Positions 31,601-39,702 of a stretch of 55,365 bases of DNA are shown here, piece after piece. Source of the DNA: Myxococcales bacterium (lineage in GTDB: Bacteria; Myxococcota_A; Bradymonadia; REDH01); the NCBI GenBank assembly GCA_947496715.1, contig CANMDT010000007.1:1-55365 (forward strand), in the 5' to 3' direction. The notes beneath the pieces are model-generated. The model was not told where the DNA came from. It was given only the letters and a program-made list of their open reading frames with translations, and did not search any database. Within the stretch, counting starts at the first letter, position 1. Each line of letters starts with the position of its first letter. The position numbers and the translations under genes were made by a program.

Positions 31601-34404
31601 AGTTCGCCCCGTTCGCGAAGCTCGTGCGAGAGGCCGCTTTCGAGGCTGGTGGCCTGTGTGTGGAGTGTGTCGCGGAAGCTGTGTTCGGCCGGGGCCTCAA
31701 GGCGGCGGACGACCTGTTCGAAGAGGGCCTTCCGGTCGTCGGAGACGTCGTGCACGACGGCGAGGAGGTGGCGTAGGCCAACGCTCTCGAGCCGGTGTGC
31801 CACGACATCGAGTGCGGCACGCTTTTCGCAGATGACGGCAACGCGGCAGCCCCGCGCGAGCGCATCGGCGACAAGGTTGACGATGACCTGGCTCTTTCCT
31901 GTTCCCGGCGGGCCGTCGACCACGAGTGCCCGCGTCTCATGGGTTCGCGAGAGCACGGCGAGCTGGCTGGGGTCGGCATAGACGACGGGTTCGATGTCGG
32001 TCGGCGCGATGCCGAGCGGCTCTTCGACGCCGAGTGCTTCGCGGAGGTGTGGCGGCAGGACGAGTCCTGCGACGCCGAGGAGCGCGGGCGCGTTCTGGTT
32101 GGGGTCGGAGAGTGCGTCGAGGAGGCCGTTGTAGTCCTGCAGGAGGTCGGAGCCGGACTGTGGGAAGAGGCCGAGGACGGCGGCCTCCTCAATCTCAAGC
32201 GCAGCGCCTTTGCCGGAGGCCTCGGACCAGGGCCGGAGGGGCGTGAGCGTTCCCGAGAGCGGCTTGGCCGAGAGGCCGACGACGGCGAGTTCGGCGAGGA
32301 GGGCGTCGGAGTCTTGTGCGGCGAGGGTGTGGAACTTCTCCATGAGCGCATCTGGCAGCGCGTATCCAAGCTTGGAGAAGAGGAGGCGGAGGAGCGCCTG
32401 GTTTGCGACGGGGAGTTCGTCTTCGCGGGCGACAAGGCTCCAGGAGCGGCCGCCGCGGTCGTCGACGACGAGGTCGGTTGGATAGAGGACGAGCGGGCCG
32501 CGGACATCGTAGCCGCCTGCCGAACCGGTGAGGAAGGGATAGCCGAGGTAGAGTTCGCAGGCGCCGGACTCCTCGAGCCTGGCGCGGTGCTCGCGATAGA
32601 GGGCCTTGATGCGGCTTGCGACCTTCGCGGCGGCGCCCGCGCGGCCCACCTCTGCAGCCTCGACGAGCGTGGCGGGATGGGCGACTTTTGCGAAGGCGAG
32701 GATGCGCTCGGAGAGGCCCTCGGAGATGGCGTCGAGCTCGGAGAGGTCGACGGCAAATCGGCCTGCGACGCGGAGCCTGACGGAGGGCGAACGGCCATCG
32801 CCGGAGACCAGCTCGTCGCGCAGTCGGAGGACGCCGCGGCGGAGCTGCTCGCGTGCCGGCTCGAGCGAGGCGGCGGCCGCTGCAACGACGGGTGCGGGAT
32901 GGATGAGTTCGACGGTGAAGGGGGTGTCGAGGTCGAGCGTCTTGAGGTCGGCGGGGGTGCGGAGGTTGTAGTGCCGGAGCGAGCCCTCCATGACGGTCAG
33001 CAGCGCCTCGCGGGTGGAGCCGCCCAGGAGCCGCATGAGCCGGCGGAGGGTGGTGAGGCCGCCGCCGCGCCGACCGATGCTGAAGAGGTGGGCATCGAGC
33101 GCGTTGGAGCTCTCGCTGGCGCGCGGCGGGATCTGGACGGCGGAGGGCTTGCTCTCGTCGTCGGCCTCGACGGTGAGCTCGCCGAGCATGGGAGGCAGCG
33201 AGCTGCGGTAGAGATCGCCGGCGCCGATGAGGTCGCCGATCTGGTAGATGCGGGTGAGCTCGCGCTTGGTTGCTTTGCCGTCGACGAGGATGATGTGGGA
33301 GAGGAGCGAGAGGATGCCGAGCTTCTGGTCAGTCGATGCGACGGCGGCGATGGGCGCGAGTTCGCTGAGTCGGCGCGATGCGACGGCCGGGTCGAGGTAG
33401 GTGCGCCAGTCGGGGACGAGGGAGGCGAAGGCGGCCTCGAGCGGGGCCTGTTCGGAGGCCTCGAGATCGCCGTCTGCTTCGGAGGCGAGGACGGCGGCTG
33501 CGAGCGCGAACTCCTTGAGGTCGGTGGAGCCCTTTGCGGGCTCGCCGGCCACCTGGAGGGAGGCTGCGTAACGCTCCACGAGGGTGGAGATCTGCTGCTC
33601 TACCACAGCAGCCTGTGCGGTGGCTTTGCCGCCCGTAGCCGCAGCGCCGGCGGGGGTTTCGGCGAACCGCTCGAGGGCCCATAGGCGGAGGTAGGATTCG
33701 CTGCCGACGGGCGGCTCTCCGGTTCCTGCGAGCAGCGCGTTGACGAGCTCGTTGCACTGGCGGAGGAGGCCATCCACATCGCCTGCGACGGCAGAGGCCT
33801 CGAGTCCCGACTGCATCGCGAGGAACTGCGTTGCGACGGCCTTCAGCGAGCGCGTCGCGGCGAGCGCGGCGCGGTCGGCCGAGATCTCGCGGGCGAGCAG
33901 GTAGGCAGCGGCGGCAGGTGGCGCGGTGGTCCGTTCATCGAGGAGCCAGCTGTGGGCGCGGTTGGCGGCGACCGCTGCGCCGGAGGCGAGGCCGTGAAGC
34001 AGGTGGTGGCCGAGCTGGTGGCCGAGGTAGGCGACGGCGGCCTGTTCGTCGAAGAGGCCGAGCACCGAGGCCGGGATCTGGAGGAGCAGCGGCGCAGGTG
34101 CGAGGAGCAGCGCAGGGTCTTCGGCGTCGGCGCCAGCGTAGAGTTCGACGGGCTGCGTAACGCCGAGGCGCGCTGCTGCGGTAGCGAGCGCATCGGCGAG
34201 CTGCGGCGAGGCGGCCGCAGTGAGGCGCTGCGCGGTGCCCATGAGGGTGGCGCGAAGGTCGGGGTTCGGTGCGGGTGCCGGCGGCGCGCCGGGGCCATCA
34301 AAGGCGGCAGAGAGGCGCTCGAACCAGACCGTTTCGGCGTCGCACCGGAGAGCGTCGAGAACGACGGAAGGCTGCGATGCGCGCGATGCATTGAGATGGC
34401 TCAA
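28633..34404 (-). CDS. Giant SF1 helicase with M48-like, TerB-like, DUF4011-like and nuclease-like domains
   Basis: A 1923-residue multidomain protein. Order: (1) M48-peptidase-like domain (to about 200) with H-Q-L-G-H-H (His129-His134) and E-I-S-A-D (Glu173, Asp177), the catalytic Glu being Gln130; (2) helical TerB-like segment (about 295-395) with D-G-D and V-D-G-K motifs; (3) DUF4011-like region (about 600-690) with G-P-L-V-L-Y-P; (4) SF1 helicase with Walker A G-P-P-G-T-G-K-S (831-838), a roughly 650-residue insertion, Walker B M-D-E-A-S (Asp1494), V-Q-G-D-E-R-D and L-N-V-A-V-S-R-A-K (1742-1750); (5) Vsr/MTES-like nuclease domain (about 1816-1923) lacking key acidic residues. It starts at TTG with a strong GGAGGG site. 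It resembles Hhe-type antiphage proteins (family knowledge); a defence role is inferred. It lies 60 bp downstream of cdd. Confidence 0.85.
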   Translation of the reverse strand: MSHLNASRASQPSVVLDALRCDAETVWFERLSAAFDGPGAPPAPAPNPDLRATLMGTAQRLTAAASPQLADALATAAARLGVTQPVELYAGADAEDPALLLAPAPLLLQIPASVLGLFDEQAAVAYLGHQLGHHLLHGLASGAAVAANRAHSWLLDERTTAPPAAAAYLLAREISADRAALAATRSLKAVATQFLAMQSGLEASAVAGDVDGLLRQCNELVNALLAGTGEPPVGSESYLRLWALERFAETPAGAAATGGKATAQAAVVEQQISTLVERYAASLQVAGEPAKGSTDLKEFALAAAVLASEADGDLEASEQAPLEAAFASLVPDWRTYLDPAVASRRLSELAPIAAVASTDQKLGILSLLSHIILVDGKATKRELTRIYQIGDLIGAGDLYRSSLPPMLGELTVEADDESKPSAVQIPPRASESSNALDAHLFSIGRRGGGLTTLRRLMRLLGGSTREALLTVMEGSLRHYNLRTPADLKTLDLDTPFTVELIHPAPVVAAAAASLEPAREQLRRGVLRLRDELVSGDGRSPSVRLRVAGRFAVDLSELDAISEGLSERILAFAKVAHPATLVEAAEVGRAGAAAKVASRIKALYREHRARLEESGACELYLGYPFLTGSAGGYDVRGPLVLYPTDLVVDDRGGRSWSLVAREDELPVANQALLRLLFSKLGYALPDALMEKFHTLAAQDSDALLAELAVVGLSAKPLSGTLTPLRPWSEASGKGAALEIEEAAVLGLFPQSGSDLLQDYNGLLDALSDPNQNAPALLGVAGLVLPPHLREALGVEEPLGIAPTDIEPVVYADPSQLAVLSRTHETRALVVDGPPGTGKSQVIVNLVADALARGCRVAVICEKRAALDVVAHRLESVGLRHLLAVVHDVSDDRKALFEQVVRRLEAPAEHSFRDTLHTQATSLESGLSHELRERGELLALRHADDLPSLGELHAGLAALDELTAFAPAALADLTPAAAEALAQAVAAVQPHATLLASSPHLQPGDERPRASFASSSATDWETLRGRINGVAQLNEQADSLLRATGVEPAAAAARLPALHAAVAVARALDLPAEQLFAGLILRASAAGKAGGSGAWLQAAGTANHRSIPEGLATWEQAAEAIDSTPQPVFAQETDEARTMLPVALATAPAWYRWLLPSWWSAQAAMRRWLATEWPERAAEPVTATLLLEVRRRLAASNGWRALRGVYQTLGGELVLPASRDEARAQVVILSATLSQLSSLEPHREALIALDLWPAASVVGIGAWRSRLLQLSEALTLLQQAATERAALQRIFPTLGESATPQALRDLAAIVATQGRAISAADRSIAAATALHPTARPLVARLSNQHAQAPAAAWRSAILRGWAQAQVDSITAREPGVASLDNTTSLGSLESAEARLQALTAELTGSAAQRVVALRNEAPLLQVIDAEKGKRRTELQSTKEGLLKEARKQRSRMPLRTFVRTYAEAGLFDLLPVWLVSPETLSVLFPREPIFDLVIMDEASQCTVGSGFPVLLRGQRVVIAGDEHQMPPTSFFQSADDPEEVPEDDRESRELLEGESLLVLARSRVPHIGLRWHYRCLFEELIAFSNHAMYQGNLSTIPATRSAAAQAQISWIQVDGATYLEGVNKVEAERVVDLVASLMVDRPGESLGVVTFNIQQRQTILDALDSRCESDPLFDQNYRTALARERMDERPFVKNLESVQGDERDIIIFSLGHAPAQRKRKDGNSERYVPARFGPLGQKGGERRLNVAVSRAKRQICIIASFEPTLLSVANTTHEGPRLFKAFLEFAWHLSAGRKAQAERTLELLRAYRQAAKPSAASRRPAFLHPLKVQVALALEGLGHTTQLDVGTSSFRVPVAVVAPGDPHSYALGILCDEGSQVESAHARHVHTPQVLAARGWKTLSISARDWHRDRDAELARITAALAAPR

Positions 34405-34464
34405 GGGACCCTCCAGAGATGATGGAGCGAGGGTACCCGCGGCCCCGCCGGGTCACAAGTGGCG

Positions 34465-34896
34465 CTATCGCTTGAGGGCGCTCGCGGCCGCGAGATCTTG
34501 CTGGCTGAAGTTGGAGGGCAGCAGCGTTGCGAGCGACTGCTCCGCCCGTCCACCGTCGACCGTGGTCGAGATGACGAGCATCGCCGGGTTGAACTCGGCG
34601 AGCACCTGCCGGCACATGCCGCAGGGGAAGGTGGGGTACTCGGTCGCGGTGATGACGAGCACGGCGATGAGCTCTTTGTCTGCAGCCATCACGGCGCCGG
34701 AGATGGCGTTGCGCTCGGCGCAAATGGTGGCGCCATAGCTGGCGTTCTCGATGTTGCAGCCGGCGTAGATGCGGCCGGTTGCCGAGAGCAGCGCCGCGCC
34801 CACCAGGAAGTTGGAGTAGGGGGCGTGCGCGAGCTGCATGGCGGCCTTCGCGGCGGCGTAGAGCTCTGCTTCTTGCTGGGCGGTGGGACGGCTCAT
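34465..34896 (-). CDS. cdd: Cytidine deaminase
   Basis: A 143-residue homotetrameric-type zinc deaminase converting cytidine and deoxycytidine to uridine and deoxyuridine. The zinc site is intact in the short, three-Cys form: N-I-E-N-A-S-Y-G-A-T-I-C-A-E-R with catalytic Glu, and P-C-G-M-C-R-Q. The ATG at 34896 overlaps the pnp stop (ATGA), so it is the second gene of a nucleoside-salvage operon. The helicase gene begins 60 bp downstream on the same strand and may be read from the same message. Confidence 0.93.
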   Translation of the reverse strand: MSRPTAQQEAELYAAAKAAMQLAHAPYSNFLVGAALLSATGRIYAGCNIENASYGATICAERNAISGAVMAADKELIAVLVITATEYPTFPCGMCRQVLAEFNPAMLVISTTVDGGRAEQSLATLLPSNFSQQDLAAASALKR

Positions 34897-35771
34897 GGCG
34901 TCACCTCGAGGCGCTCGACGATGCCCTGTACGAGGTTGCAGAAGCGGTCGCGGCTGCGGTTCGCGACCTCCTGCACGTCGTGGTGTGAGAGGACGGCGCC
35001 CGGCATGCCGGAGGCGAGGTTGGTGATGCAGGAGATGCCGAGGACGCGGCCGCGCGGGCCTGCGCCGGAGGTGCCGAGGTGGCGCCAGGCGATGACCTCG
35101 AGGACGGTGCTCATGCCGACCGCGTCGCCGCCGTGATTCCGGAGCATGCGGATCTCTGCGGGGGTTTCGTAGGTCGGTCCGAGGAGCCCCACGTAGACGC
35201 CCTGGGTGAGGGGGACGCCTTGGGCTTCGGCGCTGGCGCGGGCAATGTCGCGCAGCTCGGCATCGTAGGCCTCCGACATGTCGGGGAAGCGGGTGCCCCA
35301 GCGGTCGTCGTTGTGGCCCATGAGGGGGTTGCGGCCGGTGAGGTTGATCTGGTCTTCGATGAGCATGAGGTCGCCAGGCGATGAGCCGAACTTGATGCCG
35401 CCGGCCGCGTTGGTGACGAGGAGGATGCGGCCGCCGAGCTGCCACATGACGCGGGCAGGGAAGACGACGTCGTCGGCGCCGTAGCCCTCGTAGGCGTGCA
35501 CGCGGCCATCCATGAGCAGGACGGAGCGGCCTGCGAGTGTACCGAAGAGGAGCCGCCCGCGGTGGCCCGCTACCGAGCTCGTAGGGAAGTGGGGAATGTC
35601 GCGGTAGGCGGCCTCCGCGGTGATGTTCACCCGCTCTGCGAGGGAGCCCAGTCCGGAGCCGAGGACGATGCAGATGTCGGGCCGTCCGAAGCCGCGTGCG
35701 CGGAGGTCGTTGGCGGCCTCGAGGCTGGCGTCGAAGGAGAAGAGGTGATGTCGCGCGTCGGACTGGGTCAT
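34893..35771 (-). CDS. Purine nucleoside phosphorylase (trimeric type)
   Basis: A 292-residue enzyme that phosphorolyses inosine and guanosine to the base and ribose-1-phosphate. Motifs of the trimeric class: C-I-V-L-G-S-G-L-G near residue 34, G-H-R-G-R-L and H-A-Y-E-G-Y for phosphate and ribose, V-T-N-A-A-G-G-I, G-P-T-Y-E-T-P-A-E-I-R and G-M-S-T-V-L-E-V-I-A. I use the ATG at 35771; the longer open frame upstream does not read like protein. It overlaps cdd by 4 bases. Distinct from the MTA phosphorylase at 23206, to which it is related. Confidence 0.92.
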   Translation of the reverse strand: MTQSDARHHLFSFDASLEAANDLRARGFGRPDICIVLGSGLGSLAERVNITAEAAYRDIPHFPTSSVAGHRGRLLFGTLAGRSVLLMDGRVHAYEGYGADDVVFPARVMWQLGGRILLVTNAAGGIKFGSSPGDLMLIEDQINLTGRNPLMGHNDDRWGTRFPDMSEAYDAELRDIARASAEAQGVPLTQGVYVGLLGPTYETPAEIRMLRNHGGDAVGMSTVLEVIAWRHLGTSGAGPRGRVLGISCITNLASGMPGAVLSHHDVQEVANRSRDRFCNLVQGIVERLEVTP

Positions 35772-35829
35772 GGTGCCACGAGGTCGTTCGTTGAAGGGTG
35801 GTCGATCGTGGCGCAGGGTTTGGTGCGCG

Positions 35830-36216
35830 TCAACCAATCGGCGGGCGGAGGCCGGCATGGAACTGGAGGCGACCAGCGTGCCAGACTTGGTAGAGCCGCT
35901 TGCGGAGATGGTCGGGGGCCTTCTGCGCCGCGATTTCTGCCAGGGCGTCGATGACCTCGTCGAGTTCTTCAAGGGTGCGGATGCCGACGAAGGCGAACTC
36001 CCAGCTCTGCCACTCGACGCGGACGGTGTGACCGGCGTCACAGGAGTTGAGGCAGTGGCTCAGCCGTGCGTGGAAGGGGTGCCCATCGGGCGTGGTCCCC
36101 CGTGCGCGGGCATGGTCGAGGAGGAGCTGCGCGCCGTCTGCGCCCGCCGCGATGCGTTCGCTGTTCCGGCAGCGGCGGCAGATGGCGAGGCGGTGGTCGG
36201 GGACTTCGAGGGTCAT
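35830..36216 (-). CDS. DUF1636 putative metal-binding protein
   Basis: A 128-residue cytosolic protein of the DUF1636 type, thought to be a small metal or Fe-S binding protein. The visible Cys set is C-R-R-C-R near residue 14 and C-L-N-S-C-D near residue 56, the usual two-pair arrangement, followed by an acidic helix (E-E-L-D-E-V-I-D-A-L-A-E). Function unknown. Its start overlaps the stop of the upstream SDR gene by 4 bases, and pnp follows 58 bp downstream. Confidence 0.75.
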   Translation of the reverse strand: MTLEVPDHRLAICRRCRNSERIAAGADGAQLLLDHARARGTTPDGHPFHARLSHCLNSCDAGHTVRVEWQSWEFAFVGIRTLEELDEVIDALAEIAAQKAPDHLRKRLYQVWHAGRLQFHAGLRPPIG

Positions 36217-36977
36217 CGGGCGCAGGTAAGGTGTCTGCCGCCATCGATGGGGAGGGTTGCGCCCGTGATCCAGCCGGTGGCGTCGGAGAGGAGCCAGACG
36301 ATGGCCTCTGCGACCTCGTCGGCCTGGCCGACGCGGCCCATGGGATGGGTCTGTTGGCTCCGCTCGAGGAAGGCAGCGTAGGCGGCGTCATCCATGCCAG
36401 AGGCGCGATGGAGCTCGGTGACGACCACGCCGGGGTTGACCGCATTGACGCGGATTCCCTCTGCGGCGAGTTCGAGGGCGAGGCAGCGTGTCATCTGGTC
36501 GAGCGCCGCCTTGCTGACGCAGTAGGCGAAGATGCCGGGGAAGGAGCGGGTGCCAGTGACGCTCGAGACGTTGACGATGGAGGCGCCCGCGCCGGTCTGC
36601 CGGAGGGCGGGGAGCGCCGCCTTGGTGAGCAGCGCGACCGAGCGCACATTGATGTTCATGACCCGGTCGAAGGAGTCGATGGAGGCCTTCTCGAGCGAGC
36701 CTCCTTCGAGGATTCCCGCAGCGTTAACGAGGCCGCGGAGCGGACCGAGGCGTGTTGTGACCGCTGCAAGGAGGCGCTCGACGTCGCCGTCGTCGGTGAG
36801 GTCGGCGGCGAAGGTGTGGATGGAGCCAGCCGGGGCCTTGGCAGCGAGCTCGGCGAGGCGGTCCTGTCTGCGGCCGGTGGCTGCGACGGTCCAGCCGCGT
36901 TGGGCGAGGAGGAGGGCGGTGGCCTCTCCGATGCCGCTGGTGGCACCGGAGACGAGGGCGAGGGGAGGGTGTGACAC
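36213..36977 (-). CDS. Short-chain dehydrogenase/reductase, complete
   Basis: A 254-residue classical SDR. The cofactor motif is S-G-A-T-S-G-I-G-E-A (about 10-19), followed by A-A-D-L-T-D-D (adenine site), N-A-A-G-I, and the catalytic set Asn (N-I-N-V-R), Ser (V-N-V-S-S-V) and Y-C-V-S-K (Tyr, Lys). P-G-V-V-x-T and the C-terminal D-G-G-R-H complete the fold. The Arg after the first strand (G-R-R) favours NADP(H). Substrate unknown. It forms a coupled pair with the DUF1636 gene. Confidence 0.92.
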   Translation of the reverse strand: MSHPPLALVSGATSGIGEATALLLAQRGWTVAATGRRQDRLAELAAKAPAGSIHTFAADLTDDGDVERLLAAVTTRLGPLRGLVNAAGILEGGSLEKASIDSFDRVMNINVRSVALLTKAALPALRQTGAGASIVNVSSVTGTRSFPGIFAYCVSKAALDQMTRCLALELAAEGIRVNAVNPGVVVTELHRASGMDDAAYAAFLERSQQTHPMGRVGQADEVAEAIVWLLSDATGWITGATLPIDGGRHLTCAR

Positions 36978-37008
36978 GGTTACCTCTTTGACGGACGTTG
37001 CGGTTCCC

Positions 37009-38139
37009 CTACACGGACGGTGCGGTGCCCTTCAATTGCTCGAATGCATCCATCATGTCTCGCGCTAGCCTCGGCAGGCTGAACTCGCGCACCGCCCGCT
37101 GACGCGCGGCATGTCCCAGCCTTGCTCGGAGAGCTGGATCGTCGGCGAGCCGAACAATCGCCTCGGCGAGCCTGCCAGGCGTCTCGGGGACATGAAGCCC
37201 ATCCCGGTCAGATGCGATGTCGACCACGATTCCTGTCTCGCCATTCGAGATGATTTCCGGCATCCCGCCGCGGTTCCCGCAGATGGAGGGTATGCCTGAG
37301 CCCTGCGCCTCCAGGAGTACAAACGGACAGTTCTCCCAGCTGCTGGGAGTAACCAAAAAGTCGGCAGAAGCGAAGGCGGTCGAGAGTTCGGAACCTGAGA
37401 AAGAGCCCGGAGCGACCATCCACGGGAGCGAATCGATCCGCGCCTGATTTTCGGGTCCGATCTGACCGACCGCGGCAAACTGAACCGGCACTGCCCGGTC
37501 GCGGTTGACCATTTCAAGCGCGTCAAGGAGATGCGTCAGGCCTTTGCGCTGGGTGTCCATTCCGACGTAGAGCGATACGGGGCCTGCCCCTGTCAACCCA
37601 TGTCGACGCCAGAATTCCCCGTCACGAAACGCAGGGCTGAATTGGTCGGGCGAGAGCGCATGCGGAATCTGCAGGAGTCGGTTCGGAGCGGCATGTCGAC
37701 TTACGTGCCTGAGTCGGTCTACGGATGCTTCCACCCAAGCGTCGCAGAGCAGTTCGGTTTCGATTCGTCCCGGGGCGTCTTGACGACGGTGGGGAAGGGG
37801 GCTGACATTGGGGCCGCAAAGCAGGGGCCGGCCCGTTCTGACGCTCTGCGCGAGCAGGAGCGAACTCAGGTTTGCGGGAACCCAGATCACATCGGAGCCT
37901 TTGGCGGCGCGCTTCAGGGTGGCAAGCGACGCGGGCCATTTGGAGACGGTCTTCGGATGGAAGTCTGACTCCCAACGGAATCGCGGACCAGCGGTCCCTT
38001 CGATGTCGTCGCCCATGGTCTCGGAGACGAGTGTGATGGTTGTGGAGGAGTACCGCAGCAGGGCGGACAGGGTCGCCACAATGTTCCTGCCAGGCCCGCT
38101 TCCGGAACGGGCATCCTTTGTCACGACAAGGATGTTCAC
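37009..38139 (-). CDS. Glycosyltransferase family 4 protein
   Basis: A roughly 376-residue GT-B glycosyltransferase that would add a sugar from a nucleotide or lipid donor to a glycan. The donor-site signature is clear: F-V-L-L-E-A-Q-G-S-G-I-P and G-G-M-P-E-I-I with the E-x7-E spacing, then G-E-T-G-I-V-V; the N-terminal domain has V-N-I-L-V-V-T-K-D and a glycine-rich loop. I choose the GTG at 38139, where the first strand begins; a GTG at 38247 would add 36 residues that look non-homologous. It stands alone, without other polysaccharide genes, and its sequence looks lower in GC than its neighbours. Confidence 0.85.
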   Translation of the reverse strand: MNILVVTKDARSGSGPGRNIVATLSALLRYSSTTITLVSETMGDDIEGTAGPRFRWESDFHPKTVSKWPASLATLKRAAKGSDVIWVPANLSSLLLAQSVRTGRPLLCGPNVSPLPHRRQDAPGRIETELLCDAWVEASVDRLRHVSRHAAPNRLLQIPHALSPDQFSPAFRDGEFWRRHGLTGAGPVSLYVGMDTQRKGLTHLLDALEMVNRDRAVPVQFAAVGQIGPENQARIDSLPWMVAPGSFSGSELSTAFASADFLVTPSSWENCPFVLLEAQGSGIPSICGNRGGMPEIISNGETGIVVDIASDRDGLHVPETPGRLAEAIVRLADDPALRARLGHAARQRAVREFSLPRLARDMMDAFEQLKGTAPSV

Positions 38140-38376
38140 GGCTGCGTCTTCGGGGAGCGGAATGAAGCCTAAATTGTTACTTAGCCCGTGCTTGATCGTC
38201 AATCGTGGTTGCCGTTTCCATTTCAGGATCCGGCCTCCGCCTGTCACGCCGCCGGTACGAACAAGGCAGGTCCTGGATCTCGGTCCGGTATCGATGTGGT
38301 GCTCTTGGAACTGGATGGTTCCGGCGTTAGAGACGGGGGCGAAAGGTGAGGCCGCTCAGCATGAAGAGGAACTCCG

Positions 38377-39702
38377 ATGTTGACGATTGATTTCGCGCGA
38401 AACCGCGCGGCGGTGATGAAAGAGATGGGGCCCAACGCAGGGCTGCTGGTTTTCGGCGCGCGCGAGAAGATTCGCAGCCGCGACACCCACTACAACTACC
38501 GGTTCTCGTCGGACCTCTACTACCTTTCAGGGCTCACCGAGCCCGAGTCCGCCATCTTCCTGAGCACGGTGCCCGGCGCCGAGCCGTTTCACCTCTTCGT
38601 TCGTGAGAGCAAGCCGGCGGAAGAGCGCTGGAACGGCATCCGCTTGGGGCTGCAGGGCGCGGCCGAGAAGCTGGGCGCAGACAAGGCCTACAGCAGCGCT
38701 ACCATGCACGAGGAGCTCTCTTCGCTGATCGCCTCGGTGGACCGCCTTCACTTCACCTTCGGCAATGATGAGGCCTACGACCGCACGGTCATCGCGATTC
38801 TCGGGAGCTGCCGCGAGGGGCGTCGCCGGGCGCGCAGCGGACCCTCCGAGGTCTCGGATGCCGAGCTGATTCTGCACCGGCTTCGCATGTTCAAGCAGGC
38901 GGATGAGCTCGAGGTGATGGCAGAGGCCGCACGCGTGTCGGCAGCGGGTCATCTGGCCGGTATGAAGGCGGTTCGGCCGGGCATGAACGAGGCGGAGCTG
39001 CAGGGCATCGTCGAGTTGACCTTCAAGCGTGAGGGGGCCTCCTGCCCCTCCTTCAACTCGATCGTGGCGGGCGGCGACCGGGCCTATGTGCTGCACTACG
39101 AGGCCAACGATGCGACGCTCGCCGATGGCGAGCTGGTCATGGTCGACGCGGGCGCCGAGGTGCTGGGCTACGCGGGTGACATTTCGCGGACCTATCCTGT
39201 AGGCGCGGCCTTCACGCCGGCACAGAAGCTCGTCTACGAGGTGGTACTCGCCGCACAGGAATACGCCATCACGCTGGTGCAGGTCGGCTCGACCAACCAA
39301 GAGGTGCATGAGAAGACCACGGCGCGCCTCGCGGAGCTGCTCCGTGCTTCCGACATCCTGGAGCCGGCCGCCGCTGAGGCGACGATCACGGGCGGCATTG
39401 GCGAGTACTTTCCGCATGGAACCGGCCACTACCTGGGCCTCGATGTTCACGATGTGGGCACCTACCTTGAGCGTGGGAACCGAGCCTTCGTCTACCGCCC
39501 CGGCATGGTCGTGACGATTGAGCCTGGCCTCTACCTGAGCGCATCCAACCTCGGGGTTCGGCCCGCCTTCCGCGGTATCAGCATCCGCATCGAGGACGAT
39601 GTTGTGGTCACAGAGGCAGGGCCGCGTGTAATGACCACGGGTGTGCCGAAGTCTGTCGCAGAGATTGAGTCGATTCGCGCTGCAGCGCTGGGAGTGAAGT
39701 AA
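38377..39702 (+). CDS. pepP: Xaa-Pro aminopeptidase (M24B)
   Basis: A 441-residue cytosolic dimetal peptidase that removes N-terminal residues preceding proline. The N-terminal creatinase-like domain has N-Y-R-F-S-S-D-L-Y-Y-L-S-G. The pita-bread domain carries all five metal ligands: Asp in M-V-D-A-G, Asp in G-Y-A-G-D-I-S-R, His in H-G-T-G-H-Y-L-G-L-D-V-H-D, Glu in T-I-E-P-G-L-Y and Glu in R-I-E-D-D-V-V-V. An AGAGGAA site precedes the ATG. The TAA overlaps the bioB ATG (TAATG), so it leads a three-gene operon. Confidence 0.92.
   Translation: MLTIDFARNRAAVMKEMGPNAGLLVFGAREKIRSRDTHYNYRFSSDLYYLSGLTEPESAIFLSTVPGAEPFHLFVRESKPAEERWNGIRLGLQGAAEKLGADKAYSSATMHEELSSLIASVDRLHFTFGNDEAYDRTVIAILGSCREGRRRARSGPSEVSDAELILHRLRMFKQADELEVMAEAARVSAAGHLAGMKAVRPGMNEAELQGIVELTFKREGASCPSFNSIVAGGDRAYVLHYEANDATLADGELVMVDAGAEVLGYAGDISRTYPVGAAFTPAQKLVYEVVLAAQEYAITLVQVGSTNQEVHEKTTARLAELLRASDILEPAAAEATITGGIGEYFPHGTGHYLGLDVHDVGTYLERGNRAFVYRPGMVVTIEPGLYLSASNLGVRPAFRGISIRIEDDVVVTEAGPRVMTTGVPKSVAEIESIRAAALGVK

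Noticed and set aside
31795-33684. 629-residue plus-strand open frame inside the helicase gene
   Set aside because: Gly/Asp/Glu/Arg composition follows antisense third-position GC; the opposite strand has clear helicase motifs.
34893-36041. Longer N-terminal extension of the purine nucleoside phosphorylase
   Set aside because: The extra 90 residues are Ser/Pro/Arg-rich and overlap the DUF1636 gene; the family starts at the Met at 35771.
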